From assembly GCA_024760905.1 (NCBI GenBank), contig CM045729.1, positions 61,201,080 through 61,265,079 on the forward strand: a DNA stretch of 64,000 nucleotides. Direction: 5' to 3'. The position numbers were made by a program, and so were the translations under genes. Numbering within the stretch: position 1 is the stretch's first letter; every line of letters starts with the position of its first letter. Shown in pieces: positions 15,023 to 26,500 of this stretch. Source of the DNA: Plotosus lineatus (taxonomy: Eukaryota > Chordata > Actinopteri > Siluriformes > Plotosidae). A model generated the notes under the pieces. The model saw only the letters and a list, made by a program, of their open reading frames with translations. It did not search any database and was not told the DNA's origin.

Positions 15023-15690
15023 GGGCAGTGGTGGCCTGGTGGTATAGGGCGCTGGATCGCTGATCCTAAGGTTGGTGGTTCGAGTCCTACTCTGCACAAG
15101 TTTATCACTGTCCCCCAGTGCAGCTAACTGGGTTTTCAAAGGCCAGCCATGTCTCGCACTGTCTATGGTGAGAGGTTCATGTAAAAGAACCATTGCTGAC
15201 TTTCGAAAAGGTAGGGTAAAGTCTCTTGGGCTTTTTACACCCGAGCCATAGTGGCTCATCAGGCCGGTGCTTCTCCCCGGTTTCTGTAGCGTGAAACGAC
15301 CAGGGGTTCAACTAGTCCTCCTAGTCCATCGCAGGTTACCTTCCCAGTACGTATATTTTTACTGGTACCCATTTATACTGCTGGGTGAACAGAGGCACAC
15401 TTGTGGTTAAGACCTTGCCCAGGGGTCTTAGTACAGTGGGGGTCTAACTGGGATTCAAACACACAACCGCCCAATCATGAGCGCAGTACCCTAACCACCA
15501 CACCACTGACCCCAGTTGACTTTCGTAAAGAGTAGCTACAAAGCCATCAGCGTGTTTCTGTCCCTTGCTAAAGGGTTGTGTCAGGAAGGGCATCCGATGT
15601 AAAAACCTATGCCAAATCAAATGTGCGAATCGGATGATTCGCTGTGGCGACCCGTGAAAAAGGGAAAAAGCTGAAAGGAAAAGAAAAAGA
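15023..15690 (+). mobile_element. tRNA-derived SINE, family A with RTE tail (split)
   Basis: Complete from GGGCAGTGGTGGCCTGGTGG to the AAAAGGAAAAG-type tail. The flanking duplication is ATGGTTCGATATTT (15007-15020) against ATGGTTCTATATTT (15691-15704). It is interrupted by a reversed family B SINE at 15211-15515. Confidence 0.87.
15211..15515 (-). mobile_element. tRNA-derived SINE, family B, inserted in another SINE
   Basis: On the minus strand it starts CTGGGGTCAGTGGTGTGGTG and carries AAATGGGTACCAGTAAAA. It ends in the tail that reads GGGCTTTTTACACCCGAGCC on the + strand. The host SINE phrase CTGACTTTCGAAAAG before it recurs as TTGACTTTCGTAAAG after it, giving a roughly 14-bp duplication. 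Confidence 0.85.
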
Positions 15691-16708
15691 ATGGTTCTAT
15701 ATTTAAAACATTTTCAAAGTGTGTACCATGTGCATGCACAGAAAGCCCCTATAGACTTCCTACAAAGGCCACGATGTTTGTCAAGCAGCGGTAAGAAATT
15801 AATTTCTCAGTCAGCAGTCATATATTGGCAGCAAAAAGGGAAAAAGATTAGGTGGGAGTTCTTGCAATTATCAGAAACACTGAGGTTTTCTCTGCGTTTT
15901 TATATAAATGAGCTGTAATTTGCACAACTGCAAGTCGGTGGTGTTTCACCTATGTTGGTGCAGTCAGCATGACGAGAGCAAACCTGGTACATTGAGCTCA
16001 TTAGTCATGCTGCTCCTGAAGGAAATGGGCTTTTCTAAAAATGCAGAACAAACCACCACCATAATAACCTCTCCCTTGTGTGAGCACAGAGAGTGATAGA
16101 AAGGAATTGCAATTATAATACGTACAAGTAAAAATAAGCTGCGCTAATTGATATTCACTTGTGACCAGGTACATTCGCTGTCAACTCAAACATTATTACT
16201 GGAAGCCTTGATCAAAAGGATGAAGGGTGTCGGTGGTGATAGCTTCAACCTGTATCATGATCCTCTGGGATGTTTTCTGCAGCAATGAATTAGAGTACTG
16301 CGAGAAGCCAGGAATAAAAGAAATGAAAATTATAGAGTCCTCAAATGTTTATCCTTCTACTCCATGGCGACGTGAAACCCAGGTAAACCCAGGAGTGGCT
16401 TTGAGACAAGTCCATGCCACGATAAGACAAAATGATTACACTTTTTGTTAAATTTGAAATTCCATTCAAACATTAAATGATGGTCTTCACCTGCACCTGC
16501 CTTAATTTGTTCTGCATTATGCTGCTCCCACATGCTTGGCTTAAATAACTCCATGAATGCGAGTGTGACTCTAATGCAAAAAAAAAAAAAAAGAAAAAAA
16601 GAAATTGTAGCAGGAACATAAAATTAATGTTTTGGACTGATTCGGTCTCTGGCAGGTTGTGTTAGACCCAGAGTAATAGGATCTATACTCCTATCCTCTT
16701 CAATACAG

Positions 16709-17000
16709 ATGGGGGCAGTGGTGTGGTGGTTAGGGTACTGCGCTCATGATCGGGAGGTTGTGTGTTCGAATCCCAGTTAGACACCCACTGCACTAAGACC
16801 CCTGGGCAAGGTCTTAACCACAAGTATGCTTCTGTTCTCCCAGCAGTATAAATGGATACCAGTAAAATATACTGGGAAAGTAACCTGCGATGTACCAGCA
16901 TCCCATCAAGGAGGAGTTGAACTCCTGGTTGCTTCACGCTATAGAAACCAGGGATAAGCACCGGTCCAATGAACCACTGTGGCTCGAGCGTAAAGCTGAG
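16709..17000 (+). mobile_element. tRNA-derived SINE, family B copy
   Basis: GGGGGCAGTGGTGTGGTGGT head, GTGTTCGAATCCCAG B-box, CCCAGCAGTATAAATGG body and GAGCCACTGTGGCTCG-type tail before a poly-A run at 17022-17043. It is the best complete reference for this family in the window. Confidence 0.85.
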
Positions 17001-17071
17001 CAGACTTCTTCAATACAGGTTAAAAAAAAAAAAAAAAAAAAAAGTGGGATGGCATCATAAACGTATGGGTA

Positions 17072-17400
17072 GGGCAGCACTTTGGCGTAGTGGTTAGCAC
17101 GTCCACCTCACAGCAAGAAGGTCCTGGGTTTGATTCCCAGCTCGGGCATTTGTGTGAAGTTTGCATGTTCTCCCCGTGTTTGTGTGGGTTTCCTCCTACA
17201 GTCCAAAAGCACCATACACAGTCGATTAATTGGCTGTTCTATTGGAAATCACCCCTAGATGTGAATGGTAGTATGTGTATTGACCCTGCAATGGCCTGAT
17301 GAATTGTTCAGAGTGTACCCCGCCTTCGCCCAGAGTCGGCTGAGATGGGTGCCAGCCTGCCTGAGACCTTCTCCAAGTGAAAGAAAACTGTGATGCTATA
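17072..17400 (+). mobile_element. tRNA-derived SINE, family C copy
   Basis: Starts GGGCAGCACTTTGGCGTAGT, B-box GGGTTTGATTCCC, then TTGCATGTTCTCCCCGTGTT, and ends near GGTGCCAGCCTGCCTGAGAC. The distal tail is diverged. Confidence 0.82.
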
Positions 17401-18515
17401 ACATATAATCAATCGATAAATAAATAAATAATTAGCAGAACCAGTTTGAGGAAGGTCTCACTTTATGGTCAGATGTACACAACGTTTTGCAAAATTGAGT
17501 GGCTAAGTAGGTTTTGACTGGGTCACATTTTTATAGTGCTGAGAAACACAAAGATTATATGGGAAACCCCCCCCCATGCATTTCATTTAAACCTTTTAAT
17601 GATGTAATAATTCTAAGTCGAATACGAGTCAGCCTGTGTAGTTGTTCAACAATATAGCCAAGACCACTGAAGCCGATAAAACAACATAAGAATGTAAAAT
17701 TTGCCTTTACTGAAGGTCTGTTGGCACAGATAAAAAAAAAAAAGTTATTGTTCATCCCTCAGTCATTTTTTAAGCACAATCTACAAACAGGTAGATAAAT
17801 ATAACAGGAAGCATTCATTCAGTTGTCAGGCTTTTGTTTGTTGGTGCCCATTGGGAGCTGAGAGAGAGCTGAAAGCTTCTGGTGGTAAACAGTAAACAGA
17901 AGTCTATCAGCAGGCCACTTCTCTACCATGAAAGAGCAAAAAAAAAAAAAAAAAAAAAAGCTGAATCCATCAGCAGGCAGCACTAAAACTACCACCACAC
18001 ACACACACACACACACCTCAATGTCTGAATAAGCTTTTATGGTAATGTCTGATAAAGGGAGCCTCAAAGTATATTAAATGTATGATACTATTATTTGTGA
18101 TCTACATGAATGAGTAATTTTTTAAAGGTCTGTTTTTACAGAAACAAACATTGTGAGCAAGTTTTATGTATGCGTGTGTTGGTGACAATCATAACAATAT
18201 GGATAAACTTTATCTGTAACACTAAGTACAAAGTCAGGTATAATTTATACTCGTTTTCTCTCGCTCTCTCTCTCACACACGTTTCATTTTTTTCCTCAAA
18301 CATTTGTAACAAAATGCAAGACCAGTGATGACATTTCAGTACAAGCAAAGTAAGGAAAATGCTAATGGATCCTGAGCTATTGAAACTACATTCAGTCTGT
18401 TTGATAGTCCGTCACTCCCATAGTCCAAAACCGCTGGGCCAACATGTCTGATGACAATGTCCTTCAGTGTTCTGTGGATTGTGCCGTTTATGATTGAGGG
18501 ATGATGTGTGATTGT

Positions 18516-18516
<1 letters not shown>

Positions 18517-18574
<58 letters not shown>
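18517..18574. repeat. (GT)n microsatellite
   Basis: About 28 GT units immediately downstream of the SEC22A stop codon, so probably in its 3' UTR, where the transcript reads (CA)n. Confidence 0.97.
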
Positions 18575-18575
<1 letters not shown>

Positions 18576-18590
18576 TCTCAGTGCAGGTGT

Positions 18591-18791
18591 TCAGACATTG
18601 TAGTCTGGTGCTTTGCCCTGTGGCTGCCTTAGGTGTATCTGCAAAGTGCTGAAAGCCCCAACTGTGACATGGAAGAGAATTTGCCACATGTTGCGCAGTT
18701 CATACAGGTACATGTTGCACAGGCAGATGAGAGCAAAGGCCAGGAACGACTTGATGTTCCTCCACATTGAGAAGTATGCGAATAAGTAACA
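18591..18791 (-). CDS. sec22a: sec22a last coding exon
   Basis: The acceptor reads CTCTGTGTGCAG before TGTTACTTATTC. It encodes [16 protein letters not shown], two hydrophobic stretches and the conserved tail [13 protein letters not shown], with the TGA stop at 18591-18593. Confidence 0.94.
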   Translation of the reverse strand, partial: CYLFAYFSMWRNIKSFLAFALICLCNMYLYELRNMWQILFHVTVGAFSTLQIHLRQPQGKAPDYNV

Positions 18792-21700
18792 CTGCACACA
18801 GAGGAGAGAAATTGTGTAGTTAGTTTGTGCACCACAAATGTTTTCACAACACAATATTGAGTACAACTGATTCATAGCTCCTGCAGTTTCACTGACATCC
18901 ATGCTAAAGATGAACATTAAAAGACAGTGACAATGTGGTTGAGTTATTACTTAATTTCCATTAACATATGAGAAAATCTAATCTGGTTGCATTCCCAAGT
19001 AAACTATTTAATAAATACTAGTCCTCCTCAAAAAATTTGCATATTGTGATAAAGTTCATTATTTTCTGTAATGTACTGATAAAAATTAAACTTTCATATA
19101 TTTTAGATTCATTGCACACCAACTGAAATATTTCAGGTCTTTTATTGTTTTAATACTGATGATTTTGGCATACAGCTCATGAAAACCCAAAATTCCTATC
19201 TCAAAAAATTAGCATATTTCATCCGACCAATAATTAAAAAAAAAAAAAAAAAGTGTTTTTAATACAAAAAAAGTCAACCTTCAAATAATTATGTTCAGTT
19301 ATGCACTCAATACTTGGTCGGGAATCCTTTTGCAGAAATGACTGCTTCAATGCGGCGTGGCATGGAGTCAATCAGCCTGTGACACTGCTGAGGTGTTACG
19401 GAGGCCCAGGATGCTTCGATAGCGGCCTTAAGCTCATCCACAGTGTTGGGTCTGGTGTCTCTCAACTTTCTCTTCACAATATCCCACAGATTCTCTATGG
19501 GCTTCAGGTCAGGAGAGTTGGCAGGCCAATTGAGCACAGTAATACCATGGTCAGTAAACCATTTAGCAGTGGTTTTGGCACTGTGAGCAGGTGCAGGTCG
19601 TGCTGAAAAATGAAATCTTCATCTCCATAAAGCTTTTCAGCAGATGGAAGCATGAAGTGCTCCAAAATCTCCTGATAGCTCGCTGCATTGACCCTGCCCT
19701 TGATAAAACACAGTGGACCAACACCAGCAGCTGATATGGCACCCCAGACCATCACTGACTGTGGGTACTTGACACTGGACTTCAGGCATTTTGGTATTTC
19801 CTTGTCCCCAGTCTTCCTCCAGACTCTGGCACCTTGATTTCCGAATGACATGCAAAATTTGCTTTCATCCGAAAAAACTACTTTGGACCACTGAGCAACA
19901 GTCCAGTGCTGCTTCTCTGTAGCCCAGGTCAGGCACTTCTGCCGCTGTTTCTGGTTCGAAAGTGGCTTGACCTGGGGAATGCGGCACCTGTAGCCCAGTC
20001 CACTGCTTCCACAGGTCCCCCAAGGTCTGGAAACGGCCCTTCTCCACAATCTTCCTCAGGGTCTTGTCACCTCTTCTGGTTGTGCAGTGGTTTCTGCCAC
20101 ACTTTTTCCCTCCCACAGACGTCCCACTGAGGTGCCTTGATACAGCACTCTGGGAACAGCCTATTCGCTCAGAGATTTCTTTCTGTGTCTTACCCTCTTG
20201 CTTGAGGGTGTCAATGATGGGCTTCTGGACAGCAGTCAGGTCGGCAGTCTTACCCATGATTGCGGTTTTGAGTAATGAACCAGGCTGGGAGTTTTTAAAA
20301 GCCTCGGGAATCTTTTGCAGGTGTTTAGAGTTAATTGGTTGATTCAGATGATTAGGTTAATAGCTCGTTTAGAGTACCTTCTCATGATATGCTAATTTTT
20401 TGAGATAGGAATTTTGGGTTTTCATGAGCTGTATGCAAAAATCATCAGGATTAAAACAATAAAAGACCTGAAATATTTCAGTTGGTGTGCAATGAATCTA
20501 AAATATATGAAAGTTTAATTTTTATCAGTACATTACAGAAAATAATGAACTTTATCACAATATGCTTATTTTTTGAGAAGGACTAGTATATTACAGACGC
20601 TCCCCGACTTATGTTCAATGTTCATTCAGTTTAAGTATTTTTCGATTAAAAAAAAAGTAAAATTTTGAGTTTAGCGTGCTCTCTGTCGTACGAGACATAC
20701 CTACATAGTATGCTGACGTAATGACGCAATGACGTAGCATCCATTGTTTACAAACGACAGACTGAACGTGCCCCTCCTTCTTCCCAGTTCGCTGTGTGTT
20801 ACCCTTGTGTTAAGACGTCGTCTCTGTGATCTTTGTATTTACACTGTTTTGCGGACTTTTGTAACTCTAAGCAGATATGGTTGGTCAGAAGCGTAAGCCT
20901 ACTAGTGATAGTGGTAATCAGAAAAAGCGACAAGCCATCTCGTTAGAAACGAAGATGGCTATTATCAAGAAAATTGATGCTGGTGGAAAACATGTGATTG
21001 TTGCACATTTATTCCAAATGGCTCCGTCGACCATCGGAACCATTTATATGCAGAAAGATCACATCATAGAGAATGTTAAAGGTTATATTTGATACTGTGT
21101 TTGATATATGATTAGTGAATTTGATTAAAATTTATCTATTTGAAATTATTTTGCTTGAATTTAATTGATTTGAAACAGAGCCCCGACCTCAACCTCACTA
21201 GACATCGTTGGGATGCCGACTGAACTCCAGATCCTGCCCAGTCGCAAGCACATATACGATGTCAGATAGTCAGGTGTCCACACTATCACTGAGCACGGTC
21301 ACACTATGCCATCAGCGGAGGGATGAGGCCTGCTCATGCTCCCATTTCAGTCTATCAACCCTCCTGAAATGATGAGTGCCTCCATCTCCTGCTAGAACAA
21401 CGCTAACTAATGAAGGGTATCTTGAGAGAATTTGCTGTGGTACACTACACAGTGGTTTAAGGAGAGGGGGATTTTAATGATCACAGCTGCTGGAGTCCTT
21501 GTTCCAAGTCCAGCTCATGTGACACCTGGAAGGAGGAGCTAAGCAGTTCTAAGTCATCCTTTTCCTGGGTGCATTATTTAAGGGAAAATGCTTTTGCAGC
21601 AAAAAGAAAAAAGTGCATAATAGAAGAGTGTGAACAGCTCTCAAATGGCAGTGAATTATTTCTGCCACATCAGCATTGTTGCTGCCATTTTTCAAGAATG

Positions 21701-22186
21701 GGATAAAAGCATCTGCTCTCCCATCCATGCTGACAGAAATGGATGCCTTAAGTCAATCAAGAAATTGATGGACGACTCTCACTTACCTGATATAGACAGG
21801 CAGCTGTTCCCAGGAAAAAGGCAATTACATAATTAAAGTCTTCATCCTCATTCTGTGGAGGGAGCAAAAAAAAAAAAAAAGAAAAAAAAAGGAAATAGGG
21901 TACCGCATTAAGGAATTATTCAGCATAAACTAATTACACACAGAAATCCTCTGTTAGATTAATTAAGCTATTTTAGATGGATAGCTGGACCCGTGAGTCT
22001 TCATTTATACTTGCTGTGATTTAGATAACAACTATTTCCAAAGATAAACATTTGGAAAGTTTACCTCCAGAATGCTCTCTATGGCATGAACTCCACGTAG
22101 TACATTGAGTACACTGCACAAAATGCTTAGGACACAAGCCACTATGCCTGGCAAAGTAACAGGCTCCAACATCTGATTAGGAGCTG

Positions 22187-22239
<53 letters not shown>

Positions 22240-23496
22240 TTTTCCAGATATTTAAAACAACAATGAATTCAGACTGAACGAAATTCTTATGCTCATGACA
22301 TATTGTGACCACATTATACTCTGGTAATGAACTTGACACTGAAAATGTTTTTCGCTTTTTGAATTCACTGATGAGAGGTTAAATGGTCAAATCTTAAATG
22401 CCAGCGCAATACCACAGCTTGAGCTGTAAACTCAATCCTAAGGCACCCAACCACGTCACATCTTTATAGCATTCTTAAACCCTTCTATTCAAACCAGAGA
22501 AAATCCCACCATGACATGACCTTCATTCATACATCATGATCTCAATTATCCTTATTATTATGAAAATAATGAGCAGAGCATGTTACAATTTATACTTATT
22601 CTTTCAATAAAACGAGCAAACACAAGGTGGTTTATACCTATGCCTTTATATTTGGAGGCGGTGCTGTGGGAAAAGCCATTGATCAAACTCAGATCTTCAG
22701 GAGAGAGCTGGTACGGGGGCCGCAGCTTGATTTCAGTCTGCATATCAGCCAGATTGATCTTTGTGGAAAGAGAACGTGGGCTGTTGTATCGCTGCTTGGT
22801 CTTCTGAATGAAGTTATCTATGATAAACACCAAATACAGCAAAGAGATAAACCGATTCATATACAGGTGCACAGCTCTTTGGCAGTACAGGGGTTGAGGT
22901 TCTCATCTTGGAAGTTACTCACTCCTGCTCGTACGCTCAGAAACTGTGAAACCAACTCTACAGTGCTGGTAATATCAACTCTTCTGCTAAAATGATTCAG
23001 GACTACAATTACTACTACAGTTATAAGATAACCAACTGGACTTCATTTCAAACTAGAGAAACTATACAAAAAGCGCCTATTTCTCAAGGTTCAAGGCTGT
23101 TTCAAGGTTTCAGTGTTGTTGACAACAATGGGGGAAATGTTAGCATTAGCTGTACAGCAGTGCAAAACAACAAGTTACCAAAACAAGATGTGTTTTGATC
23201 CAAAATACTACAAATAATAGGAGTCAGTAATTTGTCCATATCTTTGACTTAATGAGTTTATTACTTTCTTAAATTATGTGCTCACTTGAAATTAGGCTGC
23301 GAAAAAAGCTGAGCTTGGACCCCACAATTTCTCCCTGTGTACTGCAGTGCAGTATATGGGTGGTTCTTTGGTGGGGGTAACTACAGCTATATGGGTGGTT
23401 CTTTGGTTGGGGTAAATGCAGAAGCTAATTTCTCTTTCTCCTCCATGGACAAGTAAGACGGCTACGGGGGGAGTGGGGAGTACATATATATATATA

Positions 23497-23546
<50 letters not shown>

Positions 23547-26500
23547 GTGGTACCTCACCCTATGAAAGTCTCACCAAACGAAAAATGCTGGTTATGAAAA
23601 GCATTTTCCTAAAATTTTTGTTTCAGGATATGAAACAAGTTCACGTTACAAAAGCGCCATCTTAAAAATTCAAAAATTAAAACGCGCCATTCAAACAATG
23701 CACGAGCTGCTCTCCCATCAATGAGGTTAAAACATCCCGTCCCGCTGGCCTCCCATTGCCTATTATAGAGCTGAATCCACCATGGTCCTTTACACGAAAA
23801 GCTCCTTCTTCACCACGACGGAGCTGAGCCGCAAGGCGAAGCTCTCAATTTACCAGTCGATCTACGTTCCAACCCTCACTTATGGTCACGAGCTTTGGGT
23901 AATGACCGAAAGAACAAGATCACGGATACAAGCGGCTGAAATGAGCTTCCTTCGCCGGGTGGCAGGGTTCTTCCTTAGAGATAAGGTGAGAAGCTCCGCC
24001 ATCCGGGGAGAGCTCGGAGTAGATCCGCTGCTCCTCCGCATTGAGAGGGGCCAGTTGAGGTGGCTCGGGCATCTGGTCAGAATGCCCCCCGGACGCCTCC
24101 CTGGTGTGGTGTTTCGGGCATGTCCAACCGGGAAGAGACCCCGGGGTCGACCTAGAACACGCTGGAGGGACTATGTCTCTCGGCTTGTCTGGGACCTCCT
24201 CGGTGTTCGCCCGGGAAAGTTGGAGGAAGTGGCTCGGGAGAGGGACGTCTGGACCTCTTTGCTAAGGTTGCTGCCCCGCGACCCGACCCTGGACTAAGCG
24301 GAAGATGATGATGATGGAGTTTGTTAAGCAGTACTGGAACCGTGTGCTTTGGTCACATGAGACCAAGACAGAGATTTTTGGCAACAAACATTTTAAGTGG
24401 CTCTAGTAGAACACAAAAGATGAGTATGCAGAAAAGCCCTTCATGCCCACTGTGAAGTATAAGGGATGGTTGGTGATGCTGTGGGCCTGTTTCTCTTCCA
24501 GATGTCCTGGAAACCTTGTTTGGGTGCATGGCATCATGAACGCTTTGAAATAACAGGGCATTTTAAAATAAAATCTGGTGGCCTCTGCCTGAAAACTAAA
24601 GACGGGTCATCAGTGGGTCTTTCAGTAAGATAATGACCCTAAACATGTGGCCAAATTTCCAGAGAAATGGTTCACCAGACAGAATCAAGCGCCTTCCATG
24701 GACATCTCAGTCCTCAGATCTCAACCCCATTGAAACCCTGTGGAGTGAGCTGAAGAGGAAATTGCAGAGGAGAGGACCCAGGTCGCTGGATGATTTAGGA
24801 ACATTGTGAAGAGAGGAATGGTCCAAAATCCCCTTTTCTGTATTTGCCCACCTTGTGAAACATTACAGGGGATGAGTGCTTTATTTGTTGGGAAAAGGGG
24901 GGGTTGTACAAAGTATTAACTCCAGGGGTGCTAATAATTGTGTCACATATTATTTGAAGTAAAAGAATTTAGTATTTTTCCCCCTCACTGAATAAATGTA
25001 CTTGAATTAAAGGTTGGATTTTTCTCCTTTTTCATTGCTTTCCAATATTATTTTGAAAAACAAAAAAGAATTTGAAGCTAAAAAGCACATCTTAAATGGG
25101 TGCCAATAATTACGGAGGACAGTGTAAATCTCAGAACTGTAATATGTCGAGAACTCACCAAACTCAATGAAGGAGTACGGTCTGACAGCACTATTAATGC
25201 GCTTGGTGTCATACGTGACAAGGAACTCTCTCTGTAACTCATCCAGGAAGCAGAATGCCAAGACGTTGGGATAGTTCTCTGTGCAGATCATCATGTAACC
25301 CACTCCCAGAGAGCTGGTGAAACTGAAACACCAACAAAATATCAATATTATGACTTGTAGTATGATTCAACACCAAATAACTTCTGACTGATAAATCTTA
25401 GCTTCATTTTCTACCTGTCATACTCAATCTAAATCCTGGCATATTTACTGTTTATAAACGTTATATAGGTTTTGCGGCATTTTGGCAGTAATCTTTTATA
25501 CATTGCCAAGTTGCACTAAGCAATCATCCAAAATTAGACGGTGCCACCTGCCCTTCTTATTATCTAGAGGAAGAAAATTTGTTCAAGGTCAACAAACAGA
25601 CTGTTTCTCAGGAACGCTAAATAATCAAAGCAAAGCAAATAAGCAAAACTTTTCAGAGACACACCTCTGCACCAGCGTATTCATCAATTACTCATGCTGC
25701 TACATTTACTTTTCTTTAAAATGTATGCAGCTTGACAGCCTCACAGGAAACTGAGCCCATTTTTTGTCACCACGTCTCTCGACATTAATGTCTCCTAAGA
25801 GAGATGAAACAATTCTGTGACTCACAGCTCCGAGTGGCAGGGAAAAAAAGGGGAGTCGACTCGTTCGTGCCTGCTAACACGGTTGAGGGTGATGAATAGC
25901 AGCTGCTTCCAATGCCAGGCTTCAAAACGGCTACACCAAAGGCCTTCATAAAAGTCATTTATCAGTATATGCTGATTTAGCTGCTAATTTAACTGATGTG
26001 TCGCCACTTCACTTCGCTTTCTTTTAAGACTTTATCCTCATTTCAACTGAACGACTTTAGACGCAGTTACCATTTATTTGCCGAAGAAATTGCATATCCA
26101 ATATTATATACTTTCCCATAACTGTCAACTGCATAGAAAGACCTACTGTATCTTATGTTCTTATTATATTGCAAGAAGCTATTACAGAGCTAATCAAACA
26201 AGTTTATAAAATGATAAAGTAATTCTGTGAGCATTTCGAACCAGTGAGTCTCAGAGGGTTTAACAGACCATAATATTTGGTACGTTTATACATGGCTGTA
26301 TGTACTGAAATTTACTCAAGAATTTATTTTTAAACACAATTAACCAGACAACAAATTTCAGTGTGATGTCCCTGTTACTATCAAAAGATACAAATATAGA
26401 ACCAAACTGATATGGGTCTATTAAACTTTTTTTGTTTGTTTGTTTGTTTTAACCCAGTCTGTTCATCGAATTTTCTCCCAATTTGCACAGTAATTCCCAT

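Noticed and set aside
21630..21836. Plus-strand frame overlapping SEC22A exon 5
   Set aside because: It lies antisense to a well-supported splice-bounded exon and has no family resemblance.
23791..23804. TTTACACGAAAAGC shared by the Rex-like LINE and the Tigger end at 31764
   Set aside because: In the LINE it codes for the family phrase YTKSSF; in the Tigger it lies in the wrong orientation and place, so the match is probably coincidence.
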